Assembly (NCBI RefSeq): GCF_016126015.1
Contig: NZ_JAEFDB010000014.1
Coordinates: 1-64,000, forward strand
Direction: 5' to 3'
From: Capnocytophaga periodontitidis
GTDB lineage: Bacteria; Bacteroidota; Bacteroidia; Flavobacteriales; Flavobacteriaceae
DNA length: 64,000 nucleotides
Below are positions 53,738 to 62,939 of this stretch, piece after piece. Every line of letters begins with the position of its first letter. Position 1 is the stretch's first letter. Under the pieces are notes generated by a model, which saw only the letters and a list, made by a program, of their open reading frames with translations, did not search any database and was not told where the DNA came from. A program made the position numbers and the translations under genes.

Positions 53738-56491
53738 TTAAAACTTTAAAGACACACCCATAGTAACCGATTTGAGGGCAGGGTAACCCGATAGTACTTC
53801 GGGGTCTAAGTCGTAATCGGTAAGCAGTGATGAGAAAGTAAACGGATTGGCAGCATTTACGTAAATGCGCAATTTGCTAACGCCTATCTCGTCGAGCATT
53901 CGTTTAGGAACGCTGTAACCTACCTCTATGTAGCGTACTCTTAGGTAATTAGCTTTCTTTATCCACAAGGTGGAAGGCTGGGTGTTATTGTTGTTGCTCA
54001 ATAACGACAAACGTGGGTACTGTGCGCTGCTACGGGTATCGATGCCTTGTGCAGGATAGTAAGCCCAGCGGTTTTTGGCGATCGCATACACATTGCCATT
54101 GTTCTCGAAAGCAACTGTTTTTTGGCGTGCATCGTCTAATAAATTCACCTTTCTGCCTTGTACTCCTTGCACAAGCACTCCAAGGTCAAATCCTTCATAA
54201 CCAAGGTTGAGCGTACCAGCATACGTGAGTGTAGGGAGGTAACTTTTGCCTATTTCAGTTTTATCGGCAGGGTCTATACGGTTGTCACCATTTAGGTCGC
54301 GGTATTTCACATCACCAGGGGCAACGTTTCCAAAGGAAGGTTTAGGGAGTGAAGGTAGCAGGTTGCCATTGCTGTCAAAATCGTTTATGTCGTAAAATCC
54401 AGCAGCTTCATAGCCAAAGCGTGTGCCGATAGGTCTGCCTGTTTGAGCTGAATTCTCGCTAGTAGCGTCGTACTCAGCCATATAGTCTATTTTGTTTTTA
54501 GCATACGAAGCATTAGCGCCTATACTATAAGTGAGTTTTCCAGCTGCATTGCTGTAAAGCGTACTCACTTCAAATCCTCGGTTAGTTACTTTTCCTATAT
54601 TTTTATAGGGAGGGGTAGCCCCAAAGACACTTGAAATACTGTAATCAGGGGTGATAATACCTTCGTGTTTGTTGAGGAAAGCATCTATCATTACATCCCA
54701 TTTGTTAAAGAATTTAGCTTCTACCCCTATGTTGTACTTATAGGCTTTTTCGGCAAAAATATGTTCATTAGGCACGTATTTTAGTCCGATAGCACTATGC
54801 CAAGAAGGGTCGTCGTTTCCTGTGGCAAAACCGCCTCCTCCGTAAGAACCGTAATAGCGTTCATATAAGTAGCGCCCTTCGTTGTACACATCATTACCGG
54901 TACTACCTACTGAAGCGCGCAATTTCAACCGATTGATATTGGCATTCGCCGAAGGGTGTTGCTCATTGAAAACCTGATAGGCTGCTGAAAGGGCGTGATA
55001 AAAACCAAACCGATTGCCTTTTTTGTAGTTATCTGATCCACCGAAGGCAAAACCAAATTCAGCCGATACGCGTTTGTTCCAATCGTAGAACACACGTCCG
55101 CCGATGTTCTGATAGGCGTAGTTGTTGTTCAAAACCGCTTTTCCGTTGAGATTATCGTCTATATTATAAACGTATTGAAGGTAATTTACCGCTGTTTGGA
55201 AAGTGTTTTGTCCAAACTCACGGGCATAACCTGCACCCAACAGAAACTGCAAACGGTTCCATTGGTTGGTACCCCAGTCGTCGTTTACTTTGTAGTTGCT
55301 ATCGCGATGGGTGGTTTGTGCTACCCCATTGAACATACGAGTGTAATCTCTACTTACAATGCGCGTGCCTCGTGTCCACGAACTGAGCGATACGCCTTGT
55401 TGTATGTACAACCCAGGGGTGATGAAGTCTAATTTCTCTTTTAGGTTGAAATTAGCCCCTAAAGTGCGGTCGTGTAGGGTTTTGATACCTAAGGCTCGGA
55501 TAGAGGCGTAAGGGTTATCGGGGTGGATGGCTGTACCAGGAAACGACCCATTGGGGTTTTGCGCCGGATAAATGATATTAGGGTAGCTCGCCAAGTTTTG
55601 CCAGAGTTTATACTCGTTGTAATTAGGCGATTTTCGGTCTTCTATACGTCCGTTGATATTTACATTTCCTTCAAATATTTTGAGCATACTGAAGTCTAAA
55701 TTTGCCTTTACGAGATATTGGTCGAATCTTCCGCTGGAATGCGAATCGTCGTTCTTAGAGGCGTACAAACCACTGTTGCCAGCGTGCCCTAATAGCACAA
55801 AATACTTGGTGTTAGCCGAGCCTCCGCGTATGCTCACATCTTGCCTATCAAACAAAGCTGACTTTTTGAGCACTTTGTCGTACCAATCGGTGTTGTATTT
55901 CACATCGTTAGGAATATTGTAAAAGCTCGTCCAAGCCCCTGCATCATTACTGTAAGCCTCGTTGTATAGCTGGGCATACTCGGTAGCCGATAGCGGTTTG
56001 CTCAGTACCGTAGGCATTTGCACGCCTGTTTGGAAATCTACCCCTACCACGGGCTTGCCTTCTGCACCGCGTTTGGTGGTAATCCACACGATGCCGTGTG
56101 CGCCTTTCATACCAAACGGTGCTAAGGCTGCCGCATCTTTCAAAACCGTAATCGACTCGATTTCGGAAGGTGATAGTAGTATAAAATCACTTTGGTAACC
56201 ATCGATAAAATAGGTGACAGAAGGGTAGTTGTACGAACCCAACCCACGGATATTTAGGCTGGCATTGTCCATTCCTCCGCCTTGCAATACAGTGAGCCCA
56301 GGTAGCAACCCAAACAAACTGTTGGTAAAGTTAGTTGTGGGCATTTTCAAGAGTTGTTCTCCTTTTACTGATGAGGTAGAAAGCGTCGAGAGCTCTTCGG
56401 GTACGTTCAGAGGGCTTTGTGCCTGCACAGCACCTGCCCAGAGCATACAGCCCACAAGGCTACAAAATAATATGTTATGTTTATATTTCAT
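53738..56491 (-). CDS. SusC/RagA TonB-dependent transporter (second pair, short N-terminus)
   Basis: Outer-membrane barrel, 917 residues, for oligosaccharide import. The signal (MKYKHNILFCSLVGCMLWAGAVQAQ) runs almost directly into the plug (LPGLTVLQGGGMDNASLNIRG; FIDGYQSDFILLSPSEI; DAAALAPFGMKGAHGIVWITTKRG). The carboxypeptidase-regulatory-like domain and the VVVVGYGTQ-type TonB box seen in the first SusC are missing. The barrel ends in a terminal Phe (VTMGVSLKF). This unusual N-terminus may mean a different energy-coupling or a partner role. Confidence 0.9.
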   Translation of the reverse strand: MKYKHNILFCSLVGCMLWAGAVQAQSPLNVPEELSTLSTSSVKGEQLLKMPTTNFTNSLFGLLPGLTVLQGGGMDNASLNIRGLGSYNYPSVTYFIDGYQSDFILLSPSEIESITVLKDAAALAPFGMKGAHGIVWITTKRGAEGKPVVGVDFQTGVQMPTVLSKPLSATEYAQLYNEAYSNDAGAWTSFYNIPNDVKYNTDWYDKVLKKSALFDRQDVSIRGGSANTKYFVLLGHAGNSGLYASKNDDSHSSGRFDQYLVKANLDFSMLKIFEGNVNINGRIEDRKSPNYNEYKLWQNLASYPNIIYPAQNPNGSFPGTAIHPDNPYASIRALGIKTLHDRTLGANFNLKEKLDFITPGLYIQQGVSLSSWTRGTRIVSRDYTRMFNGVAQTTHRDSNYKVNDDWGTNQWNRLQFLLGAGYAREFGQNTFQTAVNYLQYVYNIDDNLNGKAVLNNNYAYQNIGGRVFYDWNKRVSAEFGFAFGGSDNYKKGNRFGFYHALSAAYQVFNEQHPSANANINRLKLRASVGSTGNDVYNEGRYLYERYYGSYGGGGFATGNDDPSWHSAIGLKYVPNEHIFAEKAYKYNIGVEAKFFNKWDVMIDAFLNKHEGIITPDYSISSVFGATPPYKNIGKVTNRGFEVSTLYSNAAGKLTYSIGANASYAKNKIDYMAEYDATSENSAQTGRPIGTRFGYEAAGFYDINDFDSNGNLLPSLPKPSFGNVAPGDVKYRDLNGDNRIDPADKTEIGKSYLPTLTYAGTLNLGYEGFDLGVLVQGVQGRKVNLLDDARQKTVAFENNGNVYAIAKNRWAYYPAQGIDTRSSAQYPRLSLLSNNNNTQPSTLWIKKANYLRVRYIEVGYSVPKRMLDEIGVSKLRIYVNAANPFTFSSLLTDYDLDPEVLSGYPALKSVTMGVSLKF

Positions 56492-56515
56492 TTCAGTTGT
56501 TTTATTAATTGGTTA

Positions 56516-58264
56516 TTAGTACCCTGGGTTTTGTATCAAGTAGCCTTTGTTCACTTCCGATTGAGGGAAAGGCTCTAAATACTGACTGTTGTCCCAATAT
56601 CCTGTATAGACAGGTTTCACGGCGTAAGAAGCGTAATCCCAAGCATTCCACCCTTCCGATTTTCCTGGGGCGTACTCAAAAACTACTCCTTTCTTTTCCC
56701 CTCCAATGATACCATTGGCGATATCGGTGAGTTTCCAGTGTTTTACATCGAAATAACGGTGATTTTCTTCGTAGAACTCTACCGCCCATTCTCTTTGTAC
56801 AATTTTGCGCAAAGCATCTTGTCCTGTTTCAGTAACATTGGGCAGCCCTGCACGCGAGCGGATAACATTTAGGTTTTGCAAAGCCTGAGCAGGATTGCCT
56901 GCTTCGTTATAGGCTTCGGCAAGATTCAAATAGAACTCAGCCAAACGGTACAAAGGGAATTCAAACCAATCGCGGGTATCAGCCATATAGAAGAATTTCA
57001 CACGGCGTCCTGCGCCTTCACTGCCCGCTCTCTTTTCCCAAGTAGACGCATTTGCCAAACTCTCACTTGACCAATAATGAGAGCTCGGGTTGTTCCACGC
57101 TTGTTGTCCTGCAATCGCTGCTGAGGCTTTAAAGCGGGCTTCTAACTCATTGCACTTGTTCACATAAGTTGCGTAGCTTTCCCAATTTTCACCCGTCCAC
57201 GTTTGGTCAGTACCATCAGTTTTGTAGTATTGAGTAAGCTGCAAGTAACTCATAGAATTTGCTCCTCCTGGTTGGCTGTGAGGATTGTAAGCCTCTATAA
57301 AACTTTGTGATTTAAAGGCGAGGAGTACTTCTCGGTTGTTAGGGGTTGCTACCGCTGTACCGTAATCGGCTAAGGGGTTGCCCGTATTGATGATTTGATA
57401 ACCATTCGCAGTTGCCCAGCGTATCACTTGCTCATTAGCCTCTATAGCTTGTTGCCACAACGAAGCATCGTGTGTACCAAAACAAATCAGGTTGTTATTG
57501 CCTCCCAAACTCATATAAGGCGTATTGCTATTGAACAGCGGACGCGCGGCGTACATCAATGCTTCGGCTTTGATACACATTGGGATACCTTTGGTTACAC
57601 GTCCTTTTTCCGAAGCGTTGTAGCTATCGGGTAGGTCGCTAATAGCTTTGTTGCAAAGGGCAATAATGTGGTTTAAGGTAGCGCGCAAAGTAGCGCGAGG
57701 AATATTCAGGTCGGAATCTACTGAAAGTGTACCCTCTATAATAGGCACTCCGCCATAACGTTTGAACATCTCCTCGTATCGGTAGGCGATGAGAGTATAC
57801 ATTTCGGCTTTGATACCTTTCTTTTGTACCTCAGTAAGATCGGGGACTTTATGGATATTCTCAATCACCAAATAGCACTGACGGATAGATTGGTAGTTGA
57901 AAACAAAACCATCGGAGCTAAGTGCTTTGCCATCGGAGTCGCTGGCTACCATTCCAGAACGTTGAATTTTATAGGTGTCTTCCCAACTGAATTTCACATC
58001 GTTCACTTCTCCCGATAGGTGAGAGAGTGTACCTGCTTTCAGTCCGCTAATGCGCCCATTGTCGTAACGCAAGGTAATACCTGATTGCAGGCTCATCGCG
58101 TAGGCTTGGGCAATAGCTGAGAGAGATTTCTGTTTGCTCGAAAAGATAGAATCGACATTCACATCGCTTCCTAAACTCTTTTCGAGGAAGTGGTCTTCTA
58201 ACTTACAAGAAAATACTTGTGAGAAAAAGACGAGGATTAAGGTGGTATAAATGAGCTTTTTCAT
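56516..58264 (-). CDS. SusD/RagB lipoprotein (first pair)
   Basis: 582 residues with lipobox VFSC near residue 20. SusD features: RYEEMFKRYGGVPIIEGTLSV, VIRSRAGLPNVTETG and the C-terminal RYFDVKHWKLTDIANG with PFPQSEVNKGYLIQNPGY. It follows the first SusC by 12 bases and precedes the second SusC by 24. It probably binds longer or different parts of the glycan than the other SusD. Confidence 0.95.
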   Translation of the reverse strand: MKKLIYTTLILVFFSQVFSCKLEDHFLEKSLGSDVNVDSIFSSKQKSLSAIAQAYAMSLQSGITLRYDNGRISGLKAGTLSHLSGEVNDVKFSWEDTYKIQRSGMVASDSDGKALSSDGFVFNYQSIRQCYLVIENIHKVPDLTEVQKKGIKAEMYTLIAYRYEEMFKRYGGVPIIEGTLSVDSDLNIPRATLRATLNHIIALCNKAISDLPDSYNASEKGRVTKGIPMCIKAEALMYAARPLFNSNTPYMSLGGNNNLICFGTHDASLWQQAIEANEQVIRWATANGYQIINTGNPLADYGTAVATPNNREVLLAFKSQSFIEAYNPHSQPGGANSMSYLQLTQYYKTDGTDQTWTGENWESYATYVNKCNELEARFKASAAIAGQQAWNNPSSHYWSSESLANASTWEKRAGSEGAGRRVKFFYMADTRDWFEFPLYRLAEFYLNLAEAYNEAGNPAQALQNLNVIRSRAGLPNVTETGQDALRKIVQREWAVEFYEENHRYFDVKHWKLTDIANGIIGGEKKGVVFEYAPGKSEGWNAWDYASYAVKPVYTGYWDNSQYLEPFPQSEVNKGYLIQNPGY

Positions 58265-58276
58265 TGGTTGTATTTT

Positions 58277-61200
58277 TTAGAATTGAACGTTGAGCCCTAC
58301 GCTATAAGTGCGGGTCATAGGGTAGAGATATCCAGAGGCAGCGCCGTTAGAATCTTGTTGTTCGGGGTCGTAACCATCGTGCATTTTAGACCACGTATAG
58401 AGGTTGTTACCACTCACCGATAGTTTCACCGATGAGATACCTGCTTTATCCAACCACATTTTCTTTTGCAAAAGATAACTTACCTCTACGTTTTTCAGCT
58501 TGATATGGTCGGTAGAGAGCAACCAGAAGTCGCTAAACAATCCGTTGATGTTATCACCGGTGCGCATAGAAGCACGTGGGAAAGTAGGGGTAATGCCATT
58601 TTGAGCTTTCTCAGGAGTCCAACGTCCGTCGTACTGATGTTGGAAAGCAGCTCCTGTACCCATATAGAAAGGGTTGCGCGTATAGAAATCCAAAGGCATA
58701 GAACCTTGAGCCGTACCGGTGAAGAGTACTGAGATTTCAAATCCTTTGTAACCTACATTGAGGTTTGCCCCAAAGGTATAACGAGGGAAGTTTGCATAAC
58801 CAATAGGCACGCGGTCTTTCTCGTCGATAACGCCATCGCCATTCACATCTACATAACGGAGGTCACCAGGTTGTACTTTATTGCCATCAAAACGCGAATA
58901 AGGGCGTTGCATTACTTCTTGCCAAGTGTTGTAGAAACCATTGGTGAGATAACCTCTATACTGCCCGATAGAATAACCCGTTTCATTCATCCAAGGGTAA
59001 GGGTTGTTGGGCTCATCGCGGTAGTCAATTTTATTTTTAGCATAGGATACATTCCCCCCGATACCATAAGTGAAATCGCCTATCTTGTCGCCCCAGTGCA
59101 CTTGTATTTCGTAACCTTTATTGGTTACCTTACCTATATTGCTCGCAGGAAGGTCAGAACCTACAATACCAGGTACTGTACCTCTGTTCCACAAGATGTT
59201 GTCGCGTTTTTCTTGGAATACATCGGCATTGATAGTAAGCCTATCTTTAAACATATTCAGGTCGATACCTGCATTGCTTTTTTTGGCGCGTTCCCAAGTA
59301 ACATTGGGGTTCCCAACACGCGTTTCCCAAGCACCAGTATAGAAAGGGTCTTTGGTAGTACCATCACTACTGCCGAAATAGTAACCTCCTGCACCATAGC
59401 CATCGTTGCGGTAACCTTCATAGCCATAGCCCCAAGTACTGGGCAAGTATAGAAAACGGCGACCGCCTACTTGGTCATTTCCTACTTCGCCATAAGAACC
59501 TCTGAGCTTTAAATAAGTAACAATATTGTTTTTAGGGAAGAACTTTTCATTAGTAACTACCCAACCCAATGAGAAGGCAGGGAAGAATCCGAAGCGTTTG
59601 CCAGGAGCGAAATTTTCGGTACCATTATACCCCATATTGCCTTCAATAAGGTAACGGCGGTCGTAATCGTAAGTAACCCTACCTGCGAGCCCCATAATAC
59701 CAGCAGGTACGTTAAACTCAAAACCAGGGTCATACGTTTTTTGTCCGTTAGCCAAAAGTAAGGCAGTGATATTGTGTTTTCCGAAAGAGCGGTCGTAGTT
59801 GATAGCTACTTCAAAATAGAGGCGACGCCACTTGCTTGATTTAAAACGGTCGGTAAGGGTAGTGTGTTTGAGTCTGCCACCAAAGAAGAGTAGTTCAGCA
59901 GGGTTTTTAGGGTTGCGAGTTACGCTATACGAAGGGATAGAGCGTTCTCTTTTCACACCTTTTCTATACAAATCGTTGTAAGAAAAAGTACCCGAAATAG
60001 AAAGACCCTGAGTGATATAATCGAGTTTGTGTTTCAGTTTTAAGTTTAGGTTCAAGTCGGTTTGATAGGTAGTAAGATAAGGTCGCCAGAGTAAACTTGA
60101 CAACACCGAATAACCTGTACCCCCTTTGCCTACTAAAGGATTTACACCATCTACATATCCATCGATTAAACGTCCGTCCACAATACCAGGACCTGCAAAA
60201 GGAGTATTCGCCAAAATGTGTACTAACATCGACTTTTTGCGGGCTGTTTCGCTGTTTACATCGCCGTCTTGCTCACTACCTAAAATCCCTCCTACCTTTG
60301 AAGATACAGCAGCAAGGTCGAGTGTGAGGTTGGTGCGGTCGGTAAGTTCAAAATCGAAGTTAGAGCGGAAGTTGTAACGCTGATATTTAGAGTTTACATC
60401 GGCGTTGTGGTAGTTAGTTTCTTTGAAAGTACCTCCTTGATAGAAATACCCCAAAGAAGTAAAATAACGCGTTTTCTCACTTCCCCCTGATACGTTTAGG
60501 TTGAATTGCGTTTGAGGAGATACCCCGCCAAAAGCTTCTTTGAAATAGTTATGACTGGTATAATATAGCGCTGGGCTATTTAGCAGAGCTTGTTTTTGTT
60601 CAGGAGTGAGGTTCATCGCTTCCACCTCTTGAGGTGTATAGTCGCGATTGTTCTTGAACTTCCACAACTCGTTGTGGAAACCGCTTTCACTGAACAGTTT
60701 ATCGAAGTTACTTGGGTCGTTGTCATTACGAATAGCTTCGTTGCGGAAACGAGCATAATCATAAGAACTGAGCAGGTCTAACTGAGTAGCCAACTCACTC
60801 ATACCAAAGTTATAAGTAAGACTCACCTTAGGAGCGCCAGAGCGACCTCTTTTGGTAGTTACTACCACCACCCCGTTAGCTCCTTTCACACCATAGACAG
60901 CTGTTGCCGAAGCGTCTTTCAGTAAGTTAATACTTTCAATTTCGTAAGGATCCATTGCGTTTACGGCATTCATAGAGCTTTGGATACCATCTACCACTAC
61001 CAAAGGTTCTTGGCTACTTGCATTGAAGGTACTCACCCCGCGAATACGAATGGTGGTAGCGTTCCTACCAGGTTCACCACTGGACTGAGTGGAAGTAATC
61101 CCTGGCATACGCCCAACCAGCGCATTGGAGACGTTGGCAACTGCATTTTCTACGAGTTTATTTCCTTTGACAGAAGAAATAGCACCTGTTACGGTTTCCT

Positions 61201-61561
61201 TCTTTTGGGTACCATACCCCACCACCACCACTTCTTTCAGTTCGGTGGTTTCGGGCAAGAGCTTTACGGTGATGCTGTTGCGGTTTTGCACCTGTACTTT
61301 TGCACTTTTATATCCTATATAGGATATCTCTAAGGTAGCATTTCCGTTCTTTAAGCTGAGTTGGAAGTTGCCGTCGAAATCGGAACTTACGCCGTTTTTA
61401 GTACCTACTTCCAAGATAGTAGCCCCCATTAGAGGCATATTGTCCTCATCAACTACTTTTCCTCTGACAGTTTGTGCGGATAGCGACTGTATCCCCACAC
61501 AAAGCCCCAAGAGCCATACGAGCATCAGTAGTTTGGTTTTGTATGAATGTAATCTATCCAT
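58277..61561 (-). CDS. SusC/RagA TonB-dependent transporter (first pair)
   Basis: 1094 residues, first gene of the PUL. Signal (LLMLVWLLGLCVGIQSLSAQ), a carboxypeptidase-regulatory-like domain (GKVVDEDNMPLMGATILEV), the TonB box region EVVVVGYGTQKKETVTG, the plug (MPGITSTQSSGEPG; DGIQSSMNAVNAMDPYEIES; ASATAVYGVKGANGV) and a large barrel ending YSVGLNVQF are all present. It forms the import pore with the SusD at 56516-58264. A -7 element (61608-61615) lies upstream, and HTCS control is likely. Confidence 0.96.
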   Translation of the reverse strand: MDRLHSYKTKLLMLVWLLGLCVGIQSLSAQTVRGKVVDEDNMPLMGATILEVGTKNGVSSDFDGNFQLSLKNGNATLEISYIGYKSAKVQVQNRNSITVKLLPETTELKEVVVVGYGTQKKETVTGAISSVKGNKLVENAVANVSNALVGRMPGITSTQSSGEPGRNATTIRIRGVSTFNASSQEPLVVVDGIQSSMNAVNAMDPYEIESINLLKDASATAVYGVKGANGVVVVTTKRGRSGAPKVSLTYNFGMSELATQLDLLSSYDYARFRNEAIRNDNDPSNFDKLFSESGFHNELWKFKNNRDYTPQEVEAMNLTPEQKQALLNSPALYYTSHNYFKEAFGGVSPQTQFNLNVSGGSEKTRYFTSLGYFYQGGTFKETNYHNADVNSKYQRYNFRSNFDFELTDRTNLTLDLAAVSSKVGGILGSEQDGDVNSETARKKSMLVHILANTPFAGPGIVDGRLIDGYVDGVNPLVGKGGTGYSVLSSLLWRPYLTTYQTDLNLNLKLKHKLDYITQGLSISGTFSYNDLYRKGVKRERSIPSYSVTRNPKNPAELLFFGGRLKHTTLTDRFKSSKWRRLYFEVAINYDRSFGKHNITALLLANGQKTYDPGFEFNVPAGIMGLAGRVTYDYDRRYLIEGNMGYNGTENFAPGKRFGFFPAFSLGWVVTNEKFFPKNNIVTYLKLRGSYGEVGNDQVGGRRFLYLPSTWGYGYEGYRNDGYGAGGYYFGSSDGTTKDPFYTGAWETRVGNPNVTWERAKKSNAGIDLNMFKDRLTINADVFQEKRDNILWNRGTVPGIVGSDLPASNIGKVTNKGYEIQVHWGDKIGDFTYGIGGNVSYAKNKIDYRDEPNNPYPWMNETGYSIGQYRGYLTNGFYNTWQEVMQRPYSRFDGNKVQPGDLRYVDVNGDGVIDEKDRVPIGYANFPRYTFGANLNVGYKGFEISVLFTGTAQGSMPLDFYTRNPFYMGTGAAFQHQYDGRWTPEKAQNGITPTFPRASMRTGDNINGLFSDFWLLSTDHIKLKNVEVSYLLQKKMWLDKAGISSVKLSVSGNNLYTWSKMHDGYDPEQQDSNGAASGYLYPMTRTYSVGLNVQF

Positions 61562-61887
61562 AATTTTGGCATTTTAGTTATATGGAAAATGTTTATTTTC
61601 GTTGGGGCAAAGGTAGGGTGTTATAGTTAAAAGGTTGTTATCATTTCTTTTCGTTTATTTATCAAAATCTATACGTTATAAAATTATCTTAAAGTAAAGG
61701 AAATGTTTAGATAGTTGTTATAGCTTGTTATTCAGAGGTTTAAAATATTTTTATACATAATTAGCAGAGGCAATATTACATATTTAAATACAAATAAGCA
61801 AGTACAGGTTTAAAAAAGAAGAGAGAAAGTGTGGTAGGGGAATAAGAAGAAAATTATGAGTATTACAAAATAAAAAGGGGATATGCT
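61562..61887. other. PUL promoter region
   Basis: It holds the -7 element for the first SusC gene (61608-61615) and A+T-rich DNA in which the HTCS regulator site should lie. No further gene was recognised. It also follows the stop of the CopD-family gene at 61888, but no clear terminator was seen. Confidence 0.5.
61608..61615 (-). promoter_or_regulatory. PUL -7 element TACCTTTG
   Basis: A good TAnnTTTG match on the minus strand, about 45 bases before the ATG of the first SusC at 61561. It probably drives the whole PUL. No -33 TTG at the usual spacing was found, as expected for a promoter that depends on an activator. Confidence 0.5.
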
Positions 61888-62346
61888 TTACTGCCATCCC
61901 CCTATTCTTACTAAGCTGCCGAGTATTACCATTAGTACCCCAATGAATGTTACACAGATGATATGCACCGCCATTTCTGGTAATTTGTTGAGCTGACCTT
62001 TGCGCAGTTTGGGCAATACCCTTGTTTGTGCCGAAATAGCAAAACAAATAGAGGTTAGCAAACAAATGAGTTTCAGTGATACTACGCGCTCAATAGGAGT
62101 AGCGAATGAAAACCAAGAACTGAAACCAGCGTTGTAGTCGTAAGCCATCAAAATACCTGTGATAACTAATACGGCAAGTGAGGGCATACCGATAGGCTCG
62201 TAAGTCTTCTCGAAATTGCCTATATAGCTGAAATCTTTGCGTTTAAGAGCTTTTGGCAAATAGCCGATAGCCAATACTAAGTGTCCGCCTACCCAAATGG
62301 TGGCAGCAATGAGGTGCAGAATGAGAATGAGGTGATGTGTGTACAT
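61888..62346 (-). CDS. CopD-family membrane protein
   Basis: 152-residue integral membrane protein with four hydrophobic segments: MYTHHLILILHLIAATIWVGGHLVLAIG, MPSLAVLVITGILMAY, VSLKLICLLTSICFAI and VHIICVTFIGVLMVILGSL. The N-terminal HHLILILHLIAATIWVGGH resembles the CopD (copper-resistance D) domain. Copper handling is known for family members but not shown here. It lies 16 bases after pth and likely shares its transcript. Confidence 0.8.
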   Translation of the reverse strand: MYTHHLILILHLIAATIWVGGHLVLAIGYLPKALKRKDFSYIGNFEKTYEPIGMPSLAVLVITGILMAYDYNAGFSSWFSFATPIERVVSLKLICLLTSICFAISAQTRVLPKLRKGQLNKLPEMAVHIICVTFIGVLMVILGSLVRIGGWQ

Positions 62347-62362
62347 AGTTAGGGGTCAGGGG

Positions 62363-62929
62363 TTACTTGTTATTAAAGGTGTTCATTGTGATATTAAGCC
62401 CTGATAAGCCAAAAGAAAGGACGGCTTCGGCAGATTTTTGTAAGCGTTCGGGGAGGAGGGTTTGCTCTTCGGGAGTCCATTCGCCGAGTACATAGTCTAT
62501 TTGCCTGCCTGACTCAAAATTACTGCTAATACCAAAACGCAAACGCGCATATTGCTGGGTGTTCAGTTGAGCCTGAATATCTTTAAGTCCGTTGTGACCT
62601 CCGTCGCTACCTTTGCCTTTGATACGGATAGTGCCAAACGGAATATTCAAATCGTCGCAAATAACCAAAAGGTTTTCCAAAGGAATGTTCTCTTTTTCCA
62701 TCCAGTAGCGTACCGCTTTGCCACTGAGGTTCATATACGTGGAGGGTTTCAACAATATAAAGGTACGCCCTTTCACTTTAATTTCGGCGAGGTCACCAAG
62801 CTTCTGAGTCGTGAAAGAAGCATTATGGTCTTTCACCAAAGTATCGGCTACAAGGAATCCTATATTATGACGTGTGTTGGCGTATTCAGCCCCTATATTG
62901 CCGAGGCAGGCTATTAAGTATTTTTTCAT
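62363..62929 (-). CDS. Peptidyl-tRNA hydrolase
   Basis: Releases tRNA from prematurely dropped peptidyl-tRNA in the cytoplasm. It has the 188-residue length of Pth, the start [18 protein letters not shown] with His21, [13 protein letters not shown] with Asn67, [25 protein letters not shown] with Asp92/Asp93, and the FGISSNFE segment. The usual GNPG is GNIG, as in related bacteria. It is a housekeeping gene, 10 bases after the DPP IV-like gene. Confidence 0.96.
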   Translation of the reverse strand: MKKYLIACLGNIGAEYANTRHNIGFLVADTLVKDHNASFTTQKLGDLAEIKVKGRTFILLKPSTYMNLSGKAVRYWMEKENIPLENLLVICDDLNIPFGTIRIKGKGSDGGHNGLKDIQAQLNTQQYARLRFGISSNFESGRQIDYVLGEWTPEEQTLLPERLQKSAEAVLSFGLSGLNITMNTFNNK

Positions 62930-62939
62930 AGAATGATAA

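Noticed and set aside
58871-59452. Plus-strand frame of 193 codons inside the first SusC gene
   Set aside because: It is fully antisense to a strongly conserved SusC barrel and shows no domain of its own.
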